A stretch of 64,000 nucleotides of DNA from Granulosicoccus sp045106855 (GCA_045106855.1 JBGCFI010000031.1:124001-188000); one strand, 5' to 3'; shown: positions 51,338 through 60,481, counted from the first letter of the stretch. Numbers and translations are program-made. The notes: generated by a model not told the origin, from the sequence alone.

Positions 51338-52300
51338 ATGCCTCTTTTTAATTTTTTGTACCCTTACATTCGGCTGATGATAGTCATCGGCATGACTGCG
51401 ACAACGGTTTCGTCGTATTCGATGATTGCCAGTGCGCAGGGATGGGGTGATGTCGAAAATGGGGGGCATGATTGCTTGATCGAACCTTATGTCATTGCTG
51501 ATGTTGGCAGTTCGACACAAGGCATCGTTTCACGCTTGCTCGCCGATCGTGGCTCAACGGTAAAAAAAGGTCAGGCAATTGCTCAGCTTGAGTCGAGTAT
51601 GGAACAGGCGGCGACCGAGCAGGCAGCTGCGCGCGCCGAGATGCTTGGCGAGCTGGTAACTCGAAAGGCCGATCTTGAACTTGCACGACTTGACAGTGAT
51701 AGGTTCTCAGATTTATTTGCTCGAGGTCTTGCGCCCGCGCAGCAGCGTGATGAGGCAGCTGCAAGAGAGAAAATTGCCGATGCTGCATTGGTTCAAGCCC
51801 AGGAAAATCATAAATTGTTGGTGCTGGAACTGAATCGCACCCGACGTGTACTTGAACAGCGCACAATAAAAAGCCCGGTGAATGGCGTTGTCGTCAATCA
51901 GCTTGTTTTCCCTGGAGAGCTTGTTCTCGATAATCCGATCATGACCGTAGCGCAGCTCGATCCATTGCGTGTAGAGGTTGTGCTGCCCTCACGCCTGTTT
52001 GGCACAATCAAGCCGGACGGCGAGGCATATGTCTATACCGAGATAGAAACTGAAGAGCCATTGCTGGCGCACGTCGATGTGGTTGATCCGTTACTGGATT
52101 CGCGAAGTGGTACGTTTGGAGTTCGGCTGTTGTTGTCCAATACAGATCTTGATGTTCCAGCAGGGCAGAAGTGTCAGGTCAAGTTTCAAGCTGGTGAGGA
52201 TGGTGCGGGAGTTCCGGCTACCCGGCCAACTCAAGCTGATGTTGAGGAACCTGCAGCACTGGGTGCTGCGGCCCCTCCGGCGAGAAGGAAAAGATACTGA
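51338..52300 (+). CDS. Orphan periplasmic adaptor (membrane fusion) protein, HlyD/RND type
   Basis: The 320-residue protein has a hydrophobic signal/anchor (RLMIVIGMTATTVSSYSMIASAQ) and the MFP layout: a lipoyl/barrel-sandwich half (STQGIVSRLLADRGSTVKKGQAIAQLESSME), a helical hairpin (AARAEMLGELVTRKADLELARLDSDRFSDLF ... ALVQAQENHKLLVLELNRT), the second lipoyl half (TIKSPVNGVVVNQLVFPGELVLDNP), then a beta-barrel domain. No inner-membrane pump gene is next to it; the following gene is a truncated peptide permease on the other strand. The ATG at 51338 lacks a clear ribosome-binding site. The C-terminal tail is Ala/Pro-rich (ALGAAAPPARRKRY). Confidence 0.8.
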   Translation: MPLFNFLYPYIRLMIVIGMTATTVSSYSMIASAQGWGDVENGGHDCLIEPYVIADVGSSTQGIVSRLLADRGSTVKKGQAIAQLESSMEQAATEQAAARAEMLGELVTRKADLELARLDSDRFSDLFARGLAPAQQRDEAAAREKIADAALVQAQENHKLLVLELNRTRRVLEQRTIKSPVNGVVVNQLVFPGELVLDNPIMTVAQLDPLRVEVVLPSRLFGTIKPDGEAYVYTEIETEEPLLAHVDVVDPLLDSRSGTFGVRLLLSNTDLDVPAGQKCQVKFQAGEDGAGVPATRPTQADVEEPAALGAAAPPARRKRY

Positions 52301-52365
52301 TCACGGCGTTAGCAACACGAACCTGATTTCGAGGAAAAACGCAACTGCGCCGGGTTTTAGCAGGT

Positions 52366-52992
52366 TTATACTGCTTGACGGACATCTAATGCATCGCGTA
52401 ACCAGTCGCCGATGAAGTTGATGGATAAAACCACAAGCATTATTGCCAGCCCCGGAAAAACGCCTAACCACCAGGCCTGACTGATAAAACCGCGTCCATC
52501 GGCCAGAATTAATCCCCAGGTTGGTGTATCTGCGCTGACACCTAATCCAAGGAACGATAAGCTGGCCTCGCCAAGAATCGCGTAGGAGACGCTAACGGTT
52601 GCCTGCACAATGATTGGTGGCATGGTATTGGGTAGAATATGTGCGAACAAAACCCGTCTATCGGAGAACCCCAAAGTGCGTGCGGCATCAATGTACTGCT
52701 CCTCGCGTATTGACAAGGTCATGGACCTTGCGACGCGGGCAAAATCATCGATGAATGCCAGTGAAATAGCGGCAATGATGTTGAATAGTCCTGTACCGAA
52801 AACGGCAACCAGATAGACAGCAATGATGAAATTGGGAAACGCCCATTGAAGGTCAATGTAACGCATGATGATGAAGTCCAACCGACCACCGAAGTAGCCA
52901 GCGGTAATCCCTAACGATACACCTACGACCAGCGCAATTGCGACTGTGAGCTGTATCGACTTTACGCCGTAGCTCAAGAGCGGCTTGTCCAT
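52366..52992 (-). CDS. N-terminally short oligopeptide ABC permease (DppC/OppC type), probable remnant
   Basis: The frame (208 residues from ATG 52992, or GTG 53001) matches the C-terminal three quarters of DppC/OppC-type permeases: SLGITAGYFGGRLDFIIMRYIDLQWAFPNFIIAVYLV, then the EAA loop (EEQYIDAARTLGFSDRRVLFAHILPNTMPPIIVQ) and the ending GLAIMLVVLSINFIGDWLRDALDVRQ. Usual length is 270-310, so the N-terminus with the first transmembrane helix and the PLGTDxLGRD region is missing. The DNA upstream (53002-53179) does not continue the family in any minus frame I tried. No dppA, dppB, dppD or dppF gene is adjacent, suggesting a rearrangement breakpoint near 53000. It may be non-functional. Confidence 0.7.
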   Translation of the reverse strand: MDKPLLSYGVKSIQLTVAIALVVGVSLGITAGYFGGRLDFIIMRYIDLQWAFPNFIIAVYLVAVFGTGLFNIIAAISLAFIDDFARVARSMTLSIREEQYIDAARTLGFSDRRVLFAHILPNTMPPIIVQATVSVSYAILGEASLSFLGLGVSADTPTWGLILADGRGFISQAWWLGVFPGLAIMLVVLSINFIGDWLRDALDVRQAV

Positions 52993-53179
52993 TTTGCACA
53001 CACGTTTGCAACGGCTGAGAATTTCTCAGGCACCGCAGATCGAACGGAGATTGACAGATCCATTGCTGAGCGAGAGGCCAGACTCAGAGAAAATGGCCAG
53101 GCATCGCAATCATTCGCCACAGCAGGCTGATATAGCTTATCCTTGAAAAGATCCACTGTTCACTTCTGGAGTTCGTATC

Positions 53180-54778
53180 GTGCGTTTTCCTTCGCCACCG
53201 CCGTATCCTTCCCAGCGCTCAGCGACCATGGCCGAAAACATGGTAGTGGCTTCTCAGCCACTGGCAGGGCAAGCTGGCCTGAGCATGCTGGCACAAGGTG
53301 GCAATGCCGTGGATGCCGCTTTGGCAGCGGCTATTACGCTCACTCAGGTAGAGCCTACGGGCAACGGCCTGGGTTCTGATGCATTTGCCATTGTATGGGA
53401 CGGAAATCAATTACATGGTCTCAACGCGTCAGGCCGGTCACCGGCAGCCTGGTCACCTGATAGGTTCGCGAAAAAAGGCGGTATTCCTGAACGCGGTTGG
53501 GATACGGTTACTGTACCGGGTGCTGTGGCAGGCTGGGTTGAACTGCACGGAAAGTTTGGTAAGTTGCCTTTCGAGAAACTGTTTGACGCTGCAATCAACT
53601 ATGCGGAGAACGGTTTCGTTGTTTCTCCTATTATTGGAAAGTTGTGGGGTGGTGCTGCTATTGAACTCAAGGATCAGCCTGGCTTTACTGATCATTTTGT
53701 TCCTGGGGGTAGGGCGCCTGCGGCGGGTGAGCGCTTCACTAGTAAGGCTGCGGCCCGTACTCTGAAATCCATTGCCGAGACTAAAGGCGAATCGTTCTAT
53801 CGCGGGTATCTTGCTGAACTTATCGCTGCCGACTCTGCTAAACACGGTGGTGTCATGACGATTGACGATTTAGCTGACAACAAACCGGACTGGTGTGGCA
53901 CGGTGTCACAATCATTTGATGAATTTACGCTGCACGAGATTCCACCAAACGGCCAAGGTATTGCGGCTTGCATGGCGTTGGGTATATTGGCACATACCAA
54001 CATTCGCGACTGTCAGGGACCGGATGATCCTGAGAGTATGCATTTGATGTTTGAGGCCATGAAACTTGCGTTTCGTGATTCCGCAGCGTTCGTTGCCGAT
54101 CCTGCAAGCATGAATAGTGTGATGGCAGAGCATCTGCTGGATCCCGATTATCTTGCATCCAGAGCTCGTCTGATTGATCCCGTCAAAGCACAGGATTTTC
54201 GCAGTGGTTCGCCGCGTCAAGGCGGAACGGTTTGTCTTTCAGCCGCCGATGCCAGTGGCATGATGGTATCGTTTATTCAATCCAACTATGCTGGGTTCGG
54301 ATCAGGTGTTGTCGTGCCTGATACCGGTATTCATTTGCAGAATCGTGGTTGCGGTTTTTCGCTTGAGCCTGGACATCCCAACGAAGTAGCAGGGGGCAAG
54401 CGTCCGTTTCATACCATCATTCCGGGATTTCTGATGGGAAAGAAAGATCCCATTATGGCCTTTGGTGTTATGGGTGGCATGATGCAGGCACAAGGCCATG
54501 TTCAAATGGCCTTACGAACACAGCTCTGGGGGCAGGATGTGCAGACAGCAGCTGATGCACCTCGCTGGCGTGTGACGGACGGGCTGGGTATTTCATGTGA
54601 GGAGGCGATGAATAAGAATACTCTGCAAGCCTTGTCCGACATGGGACATGCGATAGAGGTTGAAGCAAATGATCTGGCGTTCGGATTTGGTGGAGCGCAA
54701 CTTATTCATCGGCTGAGTGCCGGTGGTTACGCAGGTGGCTCTGACCCACGCAAGGATGGCGGTTGTTACGGATTTTAA
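53180..54778 (+). CDS. ggt: Gamma-glutamyltransferase family protein
   Basis: The 532-residue protein belongs to the GGT Ntn-hydrolase family, which self-cleaves before a Thr and moves or hydrolyses gamma-glutamyl groups. The front has SMLAQGGNAVDAALAAAITLTQVEPTGNGLGSDAFAIVWDG, and the cleavage site is probably before Thr in GGTVCLSAADASGMMVSFIQSNY; the oxyanion-type GSG (AGFGSGVVVP) follows. The Tyr-Gly-type C-terminal motif GGAQLI is present. There is no signal peptide, unlike the exported E. coli enzyme, so it is probably cytoplasmic and may act on other gamma-glutamyl amides or cephalosporin-like compounds. Start GTG with GGAG 9 bases before. The amidase gene follows after four bases. Confidence 0.87.
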   Translation: MRFPSPPPYPSQRSATMAENMVVASQPLAGQAGLSMLAQGGNAVDAALAAAITLTQVEPTGNGLGSDAFAIVWDGNQLHGLNASGRSPAAWSPDRFAKKGGIPERGWDTVTVPGAVAGWVELHGKFGKLPFEKLFDAAINYAENGFVVSPIIGKLWGGAAIELKDQPGFTDHFVPGGRAPAAGERFTSKAAARTLKSIAETKGESFYRGYLAELIAADSAKHGGVMTIDDLADNKPDWCGTVSQSFDEFTLHEIPPNGQGIAACMALGILAHTNIRDCQGPDDPESMHLMFEAMKLAFRDSAAFVADPASMNSVMAEHLLDPDYLASRARLIDPVKAQDFRSGSPRQGGTVCLSAADASGMMVSFIQSNYAGFGSGVVVPDTGIHLQNRGCGFSLEPGHPNEVAGGKRPFHTIIPGFLMGKKDPIMAFGVMGGMMQAQGHVQMALRTQLWGQDVQTAADAPRWRVTDGLGISCEEAMNKNTLQALSDMGHAIEVEANDLAFGFGGAQLIHRLSAGGYAGGSDPRKDGGCYGF

Positions 54779-54782
54779 AGAC

Positions 54783-55715
54783 ATGACGACACACTATCTC
54801 GACGACAGCATTACACAGCCTTTCTGGGATAACTCTGTAGAGCCTCGTCTGGTAATAGAACAACAAGACACTGTTGTGTTCGAGTGTCTTGAAGCCAGTG
54901 GACAATACTCATCGAATTCGACTGTTGAAGATTATCTGAATGCAGACCGGAGTAAGGTGCATGCCCTGAACGGATCAGTGTATGTGAATGGCGCTGAACC
55001 CGGTGATGCGTTGCAGGTAGAGATACTTGATATGCGGCATAAAGGTTGGGGCTGGACGGCGTTTCGCTCAGGTTTTGGACTGTTGTCAGATGATTTTCCG
55101 GATGCCTGTTTTCATATCTGGGAACTGACAGGAAATGAATGTCATTTCGGTATCAACAACATTGTGCTTCCCTTTGAGCCAATGCCGGGATGCGTGGGTG
55201 TTGCACCGCGTGCTTCCGGTCGCCTTGATACGATTCCACCGCGTGAAAACGGTGGTAATGTTGATGTGAGAGATCTAACAATCGGCAGTACCTTCTGGTT
55301 GCCGGTTCTGGTCGAAGGCGCATTGTTTTCCACTGGAGATTGTCACGCCAATCAAGGGCAAGGGGAAATCTGTGGTACTGGAATAGAGTGCCCCATGACC
55401 GTCACCATGCGGTTCAGTCTTGTCAAACAATCAGCCATCCGGGAACTGCAGTACAAGCGTCCGAGCCCTATGACGAAAACAGATCAGGGTGGGCACTTTG
55501 GAACCACCGCGCATGGACCGGATCTCTATGTCAATGCACAGAACGCGACTCGTCAGATGATTGATTGGCTGGTGGCAGAGCAGGGTCTTTCGCGTGAGCA
55601 GGCCTACCTGTTGTGTGGCGCTATTGTCGACCTGAAGATCAGTGAAATTGTTGATATCCCGAACTGGATTGTGTCCGCACAAATACCACTGTCCATTTTT
55701 AGCAATAATCAGTGA
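54783..55715 (+). CDS. Acetamidase/formamidase family protein
   Basis: A 310-residue zinc-type amidase (FmdA_AmdA family) that hydrolyses formamide, acetamide or related amides. Start ATG 54783 is four bases after the ggt stop, so both are one transcript. Motifs: DALQVEILDMRHKGWGWTAFR, PFEPMPGCVGVAPRASGRLDTIPPRENGGNVDVRDLTIGSTFWLPVLVEGALFSTGDCHANQGQGEICGTGIECPMTVTMRF carries the conserved GD-x-H and GTG-I/A-E elements. The C-terminal AYLLCGAIVDLKISEIVDIPNWIVSAQIPLSIF is typical. The pairing with a GGT-like protein suggests a pathway for breakdown of gamma-glutamyl amides or for formamide release; that is inference. Confidence 0.88.
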   Translation: MTTHYLDDSITQPFWDNSVEPRLVIEQQDTVVFECLEASGQYSSNSTVEDYLNADRSKVHALNGSVYVNGAEPGDALQVEILDMRHKGWGWTAFRSGFGLLSDDFPDACFHIWELTGNECHFGINNIVLPFEPMPGCVGVAPRASGRLDTIPPRENGGNVDVRDLTIGSTFWLPVLVEGALFSTGDCHANQGQGEICGTGIECPMTVTMRFSLVKQSAIRELQYKRPSPMTKTDQGGHFGTTAHGPDLYVNAQNATRQMIDWLVAEQGLSREQAYLLCGAIVDLKISEIVDIPNWIVSAQIPLSIFSNNQ

Positions 55716-55751
55716 AGCAGGTACAAACGGCTTCGCTTATGGGTAACAACG

Positions 55752-57491
55752 TTAGTCGTGCAACATATTCGCGATTTCACTTGCCGAATCGGATGAGCGC
55801 CCAGCCAGACTTCGAACTTCTGAGGCCACAATGGCAAACCCGCGTCCATGTTCGCCTGCCCTCGCCGCCTCAATTGCCGCGTTCAGCGATAGCATGTTGG
55901 TTTGGATTGCAAGATCATTAATGGTTGCCACAGCTGTTTTGATACGTTCGATGGTCAGCTGCTGGGCGGTTACATCTCTTGCGTACATGGTGAGCTTGGA
56001 CAGGCTGCCATCAACATCAAATACACGATTAAAGTTCGCTTCCAGCCTGATCAAGTCGCCAGTCTTGGATTCCAGTTCGACAAACGTGACGGTCTTGCTT
56101 TGACTCTCGGGTGTTTTGTTTTCCTGTTCTCTAGTCGCCGCTTTAAAGCATGGTTTCAAGGAGGACTCCGCTGCGGCTGCACTATTGTGTCCCAGCAGAT
56201 TGAGTAGTGGTGGACTGATATCCAGCAGCTTGCCTTTGACTGACCAGTCCGCTGTGGGCATTGATGCTTTAATGGTTGCCAGCCGGGTTGAATCTTCGTC
56301 GCTGCGCATCTTCACCTCTGTGACATTTGCCTGTACAGATACGAAGCGCTCAAGTTTACCATTCGTACCGAAGATCGGATTAATAGACAGCGATATCCAA
56401 TAAGGTACACCGTCCTTTGTATAGTTAAGTATTTGTTCCGAAAAAGGTTTGGCTGCCTTTAATTTCTTTGAGATTCGTGCAACGCTATCGCTATCAGTAT
56501 TAGGCCCCTGAAGCATGCTTCCGGGTTTTTTGCCAAGCGCTTCTTCGCTTGAAAATCCGGTGAGTAACGTAAATCCGGGGTTTACGTATTCTATCTTCCC
56601 ATCGGCTCTGCATATAACCACCGAGTTGTTAGTGCCGTCAGCGACCAACGATAGAACTTCGCTGATTTTTCTTTGTTCGACAATGTCCGTGATATCTGTT
56701 GCGAACTTGATGATTTTGTGGGGTTGACCGGTAAGGTCAAGTACCGGAGTGTAGTTTGCCTGAATCCAGACCTCCTTCCCCGACTTGTGTATACGACAAA
56801 ATTCACCCGACTGAGTTTTGCCGGCTTTCAGGTCCTGCCAGAATGACGCGTACTGATGGTTGTCGCGATGTTCTTGCGCCAGGAACATACTGTGGTGCAT
56901 ACCTTGAATTTCGTCGAGTGTATAGCCCATTGCGTTGAGAAAATTATCGTTTGCGAACAGAATCCTGCCTGCAGTGTCAAATTCGATGACAGCCTGCGAT
57001 CGCCGAATCGCATCGACTTGACTCTCAAAACTGGCGGAGCGAAGTTTTTCCTCTGTCGTGTCCTGTGCCAGTTTGATAACCCGTGTGACTTTGCCGAAGA
57101 TGTTTTTAACGGGAATATAGTTTGCGCGTAGATAGACTGCCTGACCCTCGCTGGAATATCGAACAAACTCTGCGTTCTTGTGTCTGCCTGAGCGAAGCGA
57201 GTTCCAGAACTCGGTGTAGTCATCGCTTTGAGCGTATTTGGGATCAACGAAAAGGCTATGATGCTTGCCCTTGATCTGTCCCAGCTCGTAACCCATGGTG
57301 GCGAGAAATAACTCGTTGGCCGCGAGAATATTACCCTTGGCATCGAATTCTATGCAAGCTTCTGCACCCATTACAGAGCGTAGACGTCGGTTGAATGAGA
57401 ACATTCGTTTAAGAAGCACAGACACAGTCGGCCAAATGGGAACAAGCACATTAGCGGTATTGTGAGCCAGTCGCTTAAGGCGATCTAACAC
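55752..57491 (-). CDS. PAS-rich chemoreceptor-like protein with a minimal signalling tip
   Basis: The 579-residue protein begins with a hydrophobic but proline-broken segment (ANVLVPIWPTVSVLLKRM), followed by four PAS domains; the first two are of the Aer/BdlA kind (EFDAKGNILAANELFLATMGYELGQIKGKHHSLFV and EFDTAGRILFANDNFLNAMGYTLDEIQGMHHSMFL). The third is PAS/PAC (VICRADGKIEYVNPGFTLLTGFSSEE), the fourth degenerate. The C-terminus has only the MCP hairpin tip: INDLAIQTNMLSLNAAIEAARAGEHGRGFAIVASEVRSLAGRS, then about 15 residues. The long methylation helices and C-terminal leg of ordinary chemoreceptors are absent. It is probably a cytoplasmic energy/redox receptor like Pseudomonas BdlA. Start is GTG. 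Confidence 0.85.
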   Translation of the reverse strand: MLDRLKRLAHNTANVLVPIWPTVSVLLKRMFSFNRRLRSVMGAEACIEFDAKGNILAANELFLATMGYELGQIKGKHHSLFVDPKYAQSDDYTEFWNSLRSGRHKNAEFVRYSSEGQAVYLRANYIPVKNIFGKVTRVIKLAQDTTEEKLRSASFESQVDAIRRSQAVIEFDTAGRILFANDNFLNAMGYTLDEIQGMHHSMFLAQEHRDNHQYASFWQDLKAGKTQSGEFCRIHKSGKEVWIQANYTPVLDLTGQPHKIIKFATDITDIVEQRKISEVLSLVADGTNNSVVICRADGKIEYVNPGFTLLTGFSSEEALGKKPGSMLQGPNTDSDSVARISKKLKAAKPFSEQILNYTKDGVPYWISLSINPIFGTNGKLERFVSVQANVTEVKMRSDEDSTRLATIKASMPTADWSVKGKLLDISPPLLNLLGHNSAAAAESSLKPCFKAATREQENKTPESQSKTVTFVELESKTGDLIRLEANFNRVFDVDGSLSKLTMYARDVTAQQLTIERIKTAVATINDLAIQTNMLSLNAAIEAARAGEHGRGFAIVASEVRSLAGRSSDSASEIANMLHD

Positions 57492-57707
57492 GTCCAGTCT
57501 GGCTTGATACTGTGGAATTTACGTTAACCAGACAGCATTAGCGGTCCTTGTCGGGAACGGACTTGAGTCATTGGAAACTTCAGTGATCAACCACAAAGCG
57601 TGATTCAGAAACAAATTTTTCCCTTAATCGGCACAACTCGGCGTGTCAGCTGCCGATACTGCTCCTTTGGGCGAGCCATCTGCTCGTCGAATTCAGAGGT
57701 AGGTATC

Positions 57708-58016
57708 ATGACATTCGAATCAGACAAGACAGGCAGGCATCTACGGGCTAAAGCTTTGCATGAGGGTTCCGAAGAACGTATGCGTGCATTACAGGCATTG
57801 AGTCATGGCTACGGTGTTGGCAGCCAGGCTGCTTTGGCAAAGCTGCTTCTAGCTACCTTGGGTGGAAGTGGCTTGTCCGATGAAGGCATGGCTACAGAAG
57901 GTGCAGTGCATGCCTATCAGAATGCGACCGCGGCGACTATGCAGGTGGCGCAACCGATGCAAAGCAGCGCAAATGATACCTATCATCCGGTGAAAGAGGC
58001 GACAATAGGCGCTTAA
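57708..58016 (+). CDS. Small hypothetical protein
   Basis: I do not recognise this 102-residue protein. ATG 57708 follows GAGGTAGGT by a few bases; the longer frame from 57600 lacks a site. It has a basic helical front (RHLRAKALHEGSEERMRALQALSHGYGVGSQAALAKLLLATLGGSGLS) and a polar tail, with neither Cys nor a signal peptide. It lies alone between divergent and convergent neighbours. Codon use looks normal for the window. Confidence 0.5.
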   Translation: MTFESDKTGRHLRAKALHEGSEERMRALQALSHGYGVGSQAALAKLLLATLGGSGLSDEGMATEGAVHAYQNATAATMQVAQPMQSSANDTYHPVKEATIGA

Positions 58017-58059
58017 GGCAAAGCAGAGGATTCGGGTATTATAATTGGGTGGGCAAGCG

Positions 58060-59277
58060 TTAGTCCGGGCTCTGTGTTTTACGTTTCAGTGTTCGAATCT
58101 GAAACCTGGCAGGGTTTAGCAGCGATGACCATTGTGCAATTTCGTCGCCCCCCATTATGTGGTCGGCCAATAGTTCGGCCGCAAACGGTGCAGTGACAAT
58201 CCCTCTCGATCCTAGGCCTCCTAGTACAAACGCGCCTGCATGACTCGGGAGCGTCGGATAATCGGACAGGTTTCGTCCATGATGCAAATCTGCATAAATG
58301 CGATCGCATGCAACGGCGTCAGGAATGGGGCCAACCAGCGGTAGCCTGTCCGGCGTCGTCGCACGCACACCAGCGTAGGCCTCAATGAGTTGGTTAGCAT
58401 TGATCAGCCCTGGTAACATTTCTTCGAGGCTTGTGGCATTTGCCTGATTGTCTTCGCTCTTTAACGAATTTTCGCAAACCCCACGCTCGAAAGTGGCTCC
58501 TATAATCATCGTGTTGCCATCCGGGATCAGGTAATGCTTACCACTAATAACCCGGGATATCACAGCCATCTGCTTTGAGCCTGTGAAGCGACTAATCTGG
58601 CCACGGGCAGGAGTTATCGGAAGATGCCCGGCTATCGGCAGGTGTGTTAGAGCAGCTCCTGTACAGATCACCATGTGCGATGTACGCCATGATGATTGTC
58701 TATTGTCTAATACCTCCCAACGGTTGTCACTCAACAGCTTAACTGTCTTGATGCTGCGACGACAGGCAACGGTTACCAGTTGGTGCTGCAACAATGCCCG
58801 GCAGAGCTTTGAGGGATTTAACCAGCCAGATTGTTCAAATAGTAAACCGTAGGCATCACAGTGCAGCCCTAATATCTGATTCATCTGCTGGGGCAACAGG
58901 CCACGATAATGAGCTGATTCAGGATACGGTTTCTCCACTAGCTGAACAACACCGCAGGCGTTGAAGCCGCATTTACCTAATAGATCCCACGCCTTTAAGC
59001 GTTGCAACAGGTGTTGATGCGCCTGCACGTAAAACGACATGGCCTGGCTGGAGCTACGAGTCACGAAAGGTTTGAAGATGCCTGCAGGGTTTGCCGATGC
59101 GCCGCTGGCAGGATTGGGGCCAGCCTCCAGTACCGTTACCCGTATTCCTCGCTGGGCCAGAGTTCTGGCCATCCAGCACCCCGCAAGCCCTGCTCCTATG
59201 ATCAGTACTGGCTCTGCTGATTTAGCGGTTAACGGGTAATGGTTTGTGAACTGATCCCAAGGTAGGGCATCAGGCAT
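58060..59277 (-). CDS. Stand-alone MnmC-type FAD oxidase domain protein
   Basis: The 405-residue FAD-dependent oxidoreductase starts with the Rossmann motif VLIIGAGLAGCWMARTLAQRGIRVTVLEAG and carries ASGASANPAGIFKPFVTR and RGLLPQQMNQILG, features of the C-terminal oxidase domain of MnmC (tRNA cmnm5s2U34 processing). E. coli MnmC also has an N-terminal methyltransferase domain, which is absent here. The end has YAGVRATTPDRLPLVGPIPD and VLGGLGSRGIVTAPFAAELLADHI, typical of MnmC1. The start (ATG 59277) overlaps the ispG stop by eight bases. A general glycine/D-amino-acid oxidase function is an alternative. If MnmC-like, a separate methyltransferase should exist elsewhere. Confidence 0.82.
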   Translation of the reverse strand: MPDALPWDQFTNHYPLTAKSAEPVLIIGAGLAGCWMARTLAQRGIRVTVLEAGPNPASGASANPAGIFKPFVTRSSSQAMSFYVQAHQHLLQRLKAWDLLGKCGFNACGVVQLVEKPYPESAHYRGLLPQQMNQILGLHCDAYGLLFEQSGWLNPSKLCRALLQHQLVTVACRRSIKTVKLLSDNRWEVLDNRQSSWRTSHMVICTGAALTHLPIAGHLPITPARGQISRFTGSKQMAVISRVISGKHYLIPDGNTMIIGATFERGVCENSLKSEDNQANATSLEEMLPGLINANQLIEAYAGVRATTPDRLPLVGPIPDAVACDRIYADLHHGRNLSDYPTLPSHAGAFVLGGLGSRGIVTAPFAAELLADHIMGGDEIAQWSSLLNPARFQIRTLKRKTQSPD

Positions 59278-60481
59278 GTTTGTAATTGGTTTGCACGTAA
59301 TCGTAAACGATGCCCTGGAACTCTTCGGCAATTTGATCGCCTTTCAGTGTCATGGCTTTCTCACCATCGATATACACCGGTGCAATAGGGCGTTCGCCAG
59401 TGCCCGGCAGGCTGATCCCGATATTGGCGTGTTTGCTTTCCCCGGGACCATTTACCACACAACCCATGACCGCAACCGACATGTCCTCCACACCGGGGTG
59501 ATGCTCTTTCCACTCAGGCATACTGTCGCGAAGGTAGGTTTGAATGCGATCGGCAAGCTCCTGAAAACGGGTACTGCTTGTGCGCCCGCAGCCAGGACAG
59601 GCCGTCACCATGGGCGTGAATGAACGCAGCCCCATGGTTTGCAGAATTTCCTGCGCCACGACGACCTCTTTTGTTCGATCGCCATTGGGTTCTGGTGTCA
59701 GCGAAATTCGAATGGTATCGCCTATGCCTTGTTGTAACAGCACCGCCAACGCCGCCGTGGACGCCACGATACCTTTTGATCCCATTCCGGCTTCGGTGAG
59801 GCCGAGATGCAACGCATAGTCCACCTGCGATGAGAGATCCTGGTACACGGAAATCAGATCCTGTACCCGGCTCATTTTGCAGGACAGAATTATTTTGTCG
59901 GCGCTGAGTCCAATTTCGACGGCCCGCGCAGCGCTGTCAACCGCAGATTTGATGACGGCGTCGCGATTGATCTGATCCAGGGGTTTGGGGTTTTTCAGGG
60001 CAGCGTTGTCGTCCAGCATGCGGGCGAGCAGGTCCTGGTCCATGCTTCCCCAATTAGCTCCAATTCTCACTGGCTTGTCATTTTTCGCAGCAATTTCAAT
60101 CATTTGAGCGAATTGCTCATCGCGTTTGGAGCCGCGCCCAACATTGCCGGGGTTTATGCGGTATTTGGCCAGAGCGGAGGCACAATCCGGAACCGCTGCG
60201 AGCAGCTTGTGTCCATTAAAGTGGAAATCACCGACCATCGGGACATCCACACCCATTGCTGCGAGTCGGTCGCGTATTTCCGGTACGGCGTTTGCAGCAG
60301 CCTCGTTATTGACTGTAATGCGTACAATTTCAGAGCCGGCGCGAGCCAGATCTGCAACCTGGGCAGCTGTGCGAACGGCATCCTCGGTATCAGTATTGGT
60401 CATGGACTGAACCACGATGGGAGCAGCTCCGCCGACGGTTATTGGACCAACTTGTACCGTGCGTGTGGTTTTGCGTGGCAT
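59270..60481 (-). CDS. ispG: 4-Hydroxy-3-methylbut-2-enyl diphosphate synthase IspG
   Basis: The penultimate step of the MEP isoprenoid pathway. The 403-residue protein is of normal length with VQVGPITVGGAAPIVVQSMTNTDTEDAVRTAAQV at the front, the TIM-barrel elements RINPGNVGRG and VRIGANWGSMD, and the C-terminal [4Fe-4S] domain: CPGCGRTSS, then MGCVVNGPGE holding the third Cys and Glu. GDRTKEVVVAQEILQ precedes the cluster. It is transcribed with the MnmC-like gene, whose start overlaps its stop, and is divergent from hrcA by about 100 bases. Confidence 0.96.
   Translation of the reverse strand: MPRKTTRTVQVGPITVGGAAPIVVQSMTNTDTEDAVRTAAQVADLARAGSEIVRITVNNEAAANAVPEIRDRLAAMGVDVPMVGDFHFNGHKLLAAVPDCASALAKYRINPGNVGRGSKRDEQFAQMIEIAAKNDKPVRIGANWGSMDQDLLARMLDDNAALKNPKPLDQINRDAVIKSAVDSAARAVEIGLSADKIILSCKMSRVQDLISVYQDLSSQVDYALHLGLTEAGMGSKGIVASTAALAVLLQQGIGDTIRISLTPEPNGDRTKEVVVAQEILQTMGLRSFTPMVTACPGCGRTSSTRFQELADRIQTYLRDSMPEWKEHHPGVEDMSVAVMGCVVNGPGESKHANIGISLPGTGERPIAPVYIDGEKAMTLKGDQIAEEFQGIVYDYVQTNYKHA

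Noticed and set aside
52942..53133. Plus-strand open stretch ending near 53133 with AEREARLRENGQ-like helix, possible C-terminal remnant of another gene
   Set aside because: No start or recognisable family, and most of it lies antisense to the dppC-like frame; too weak to call.
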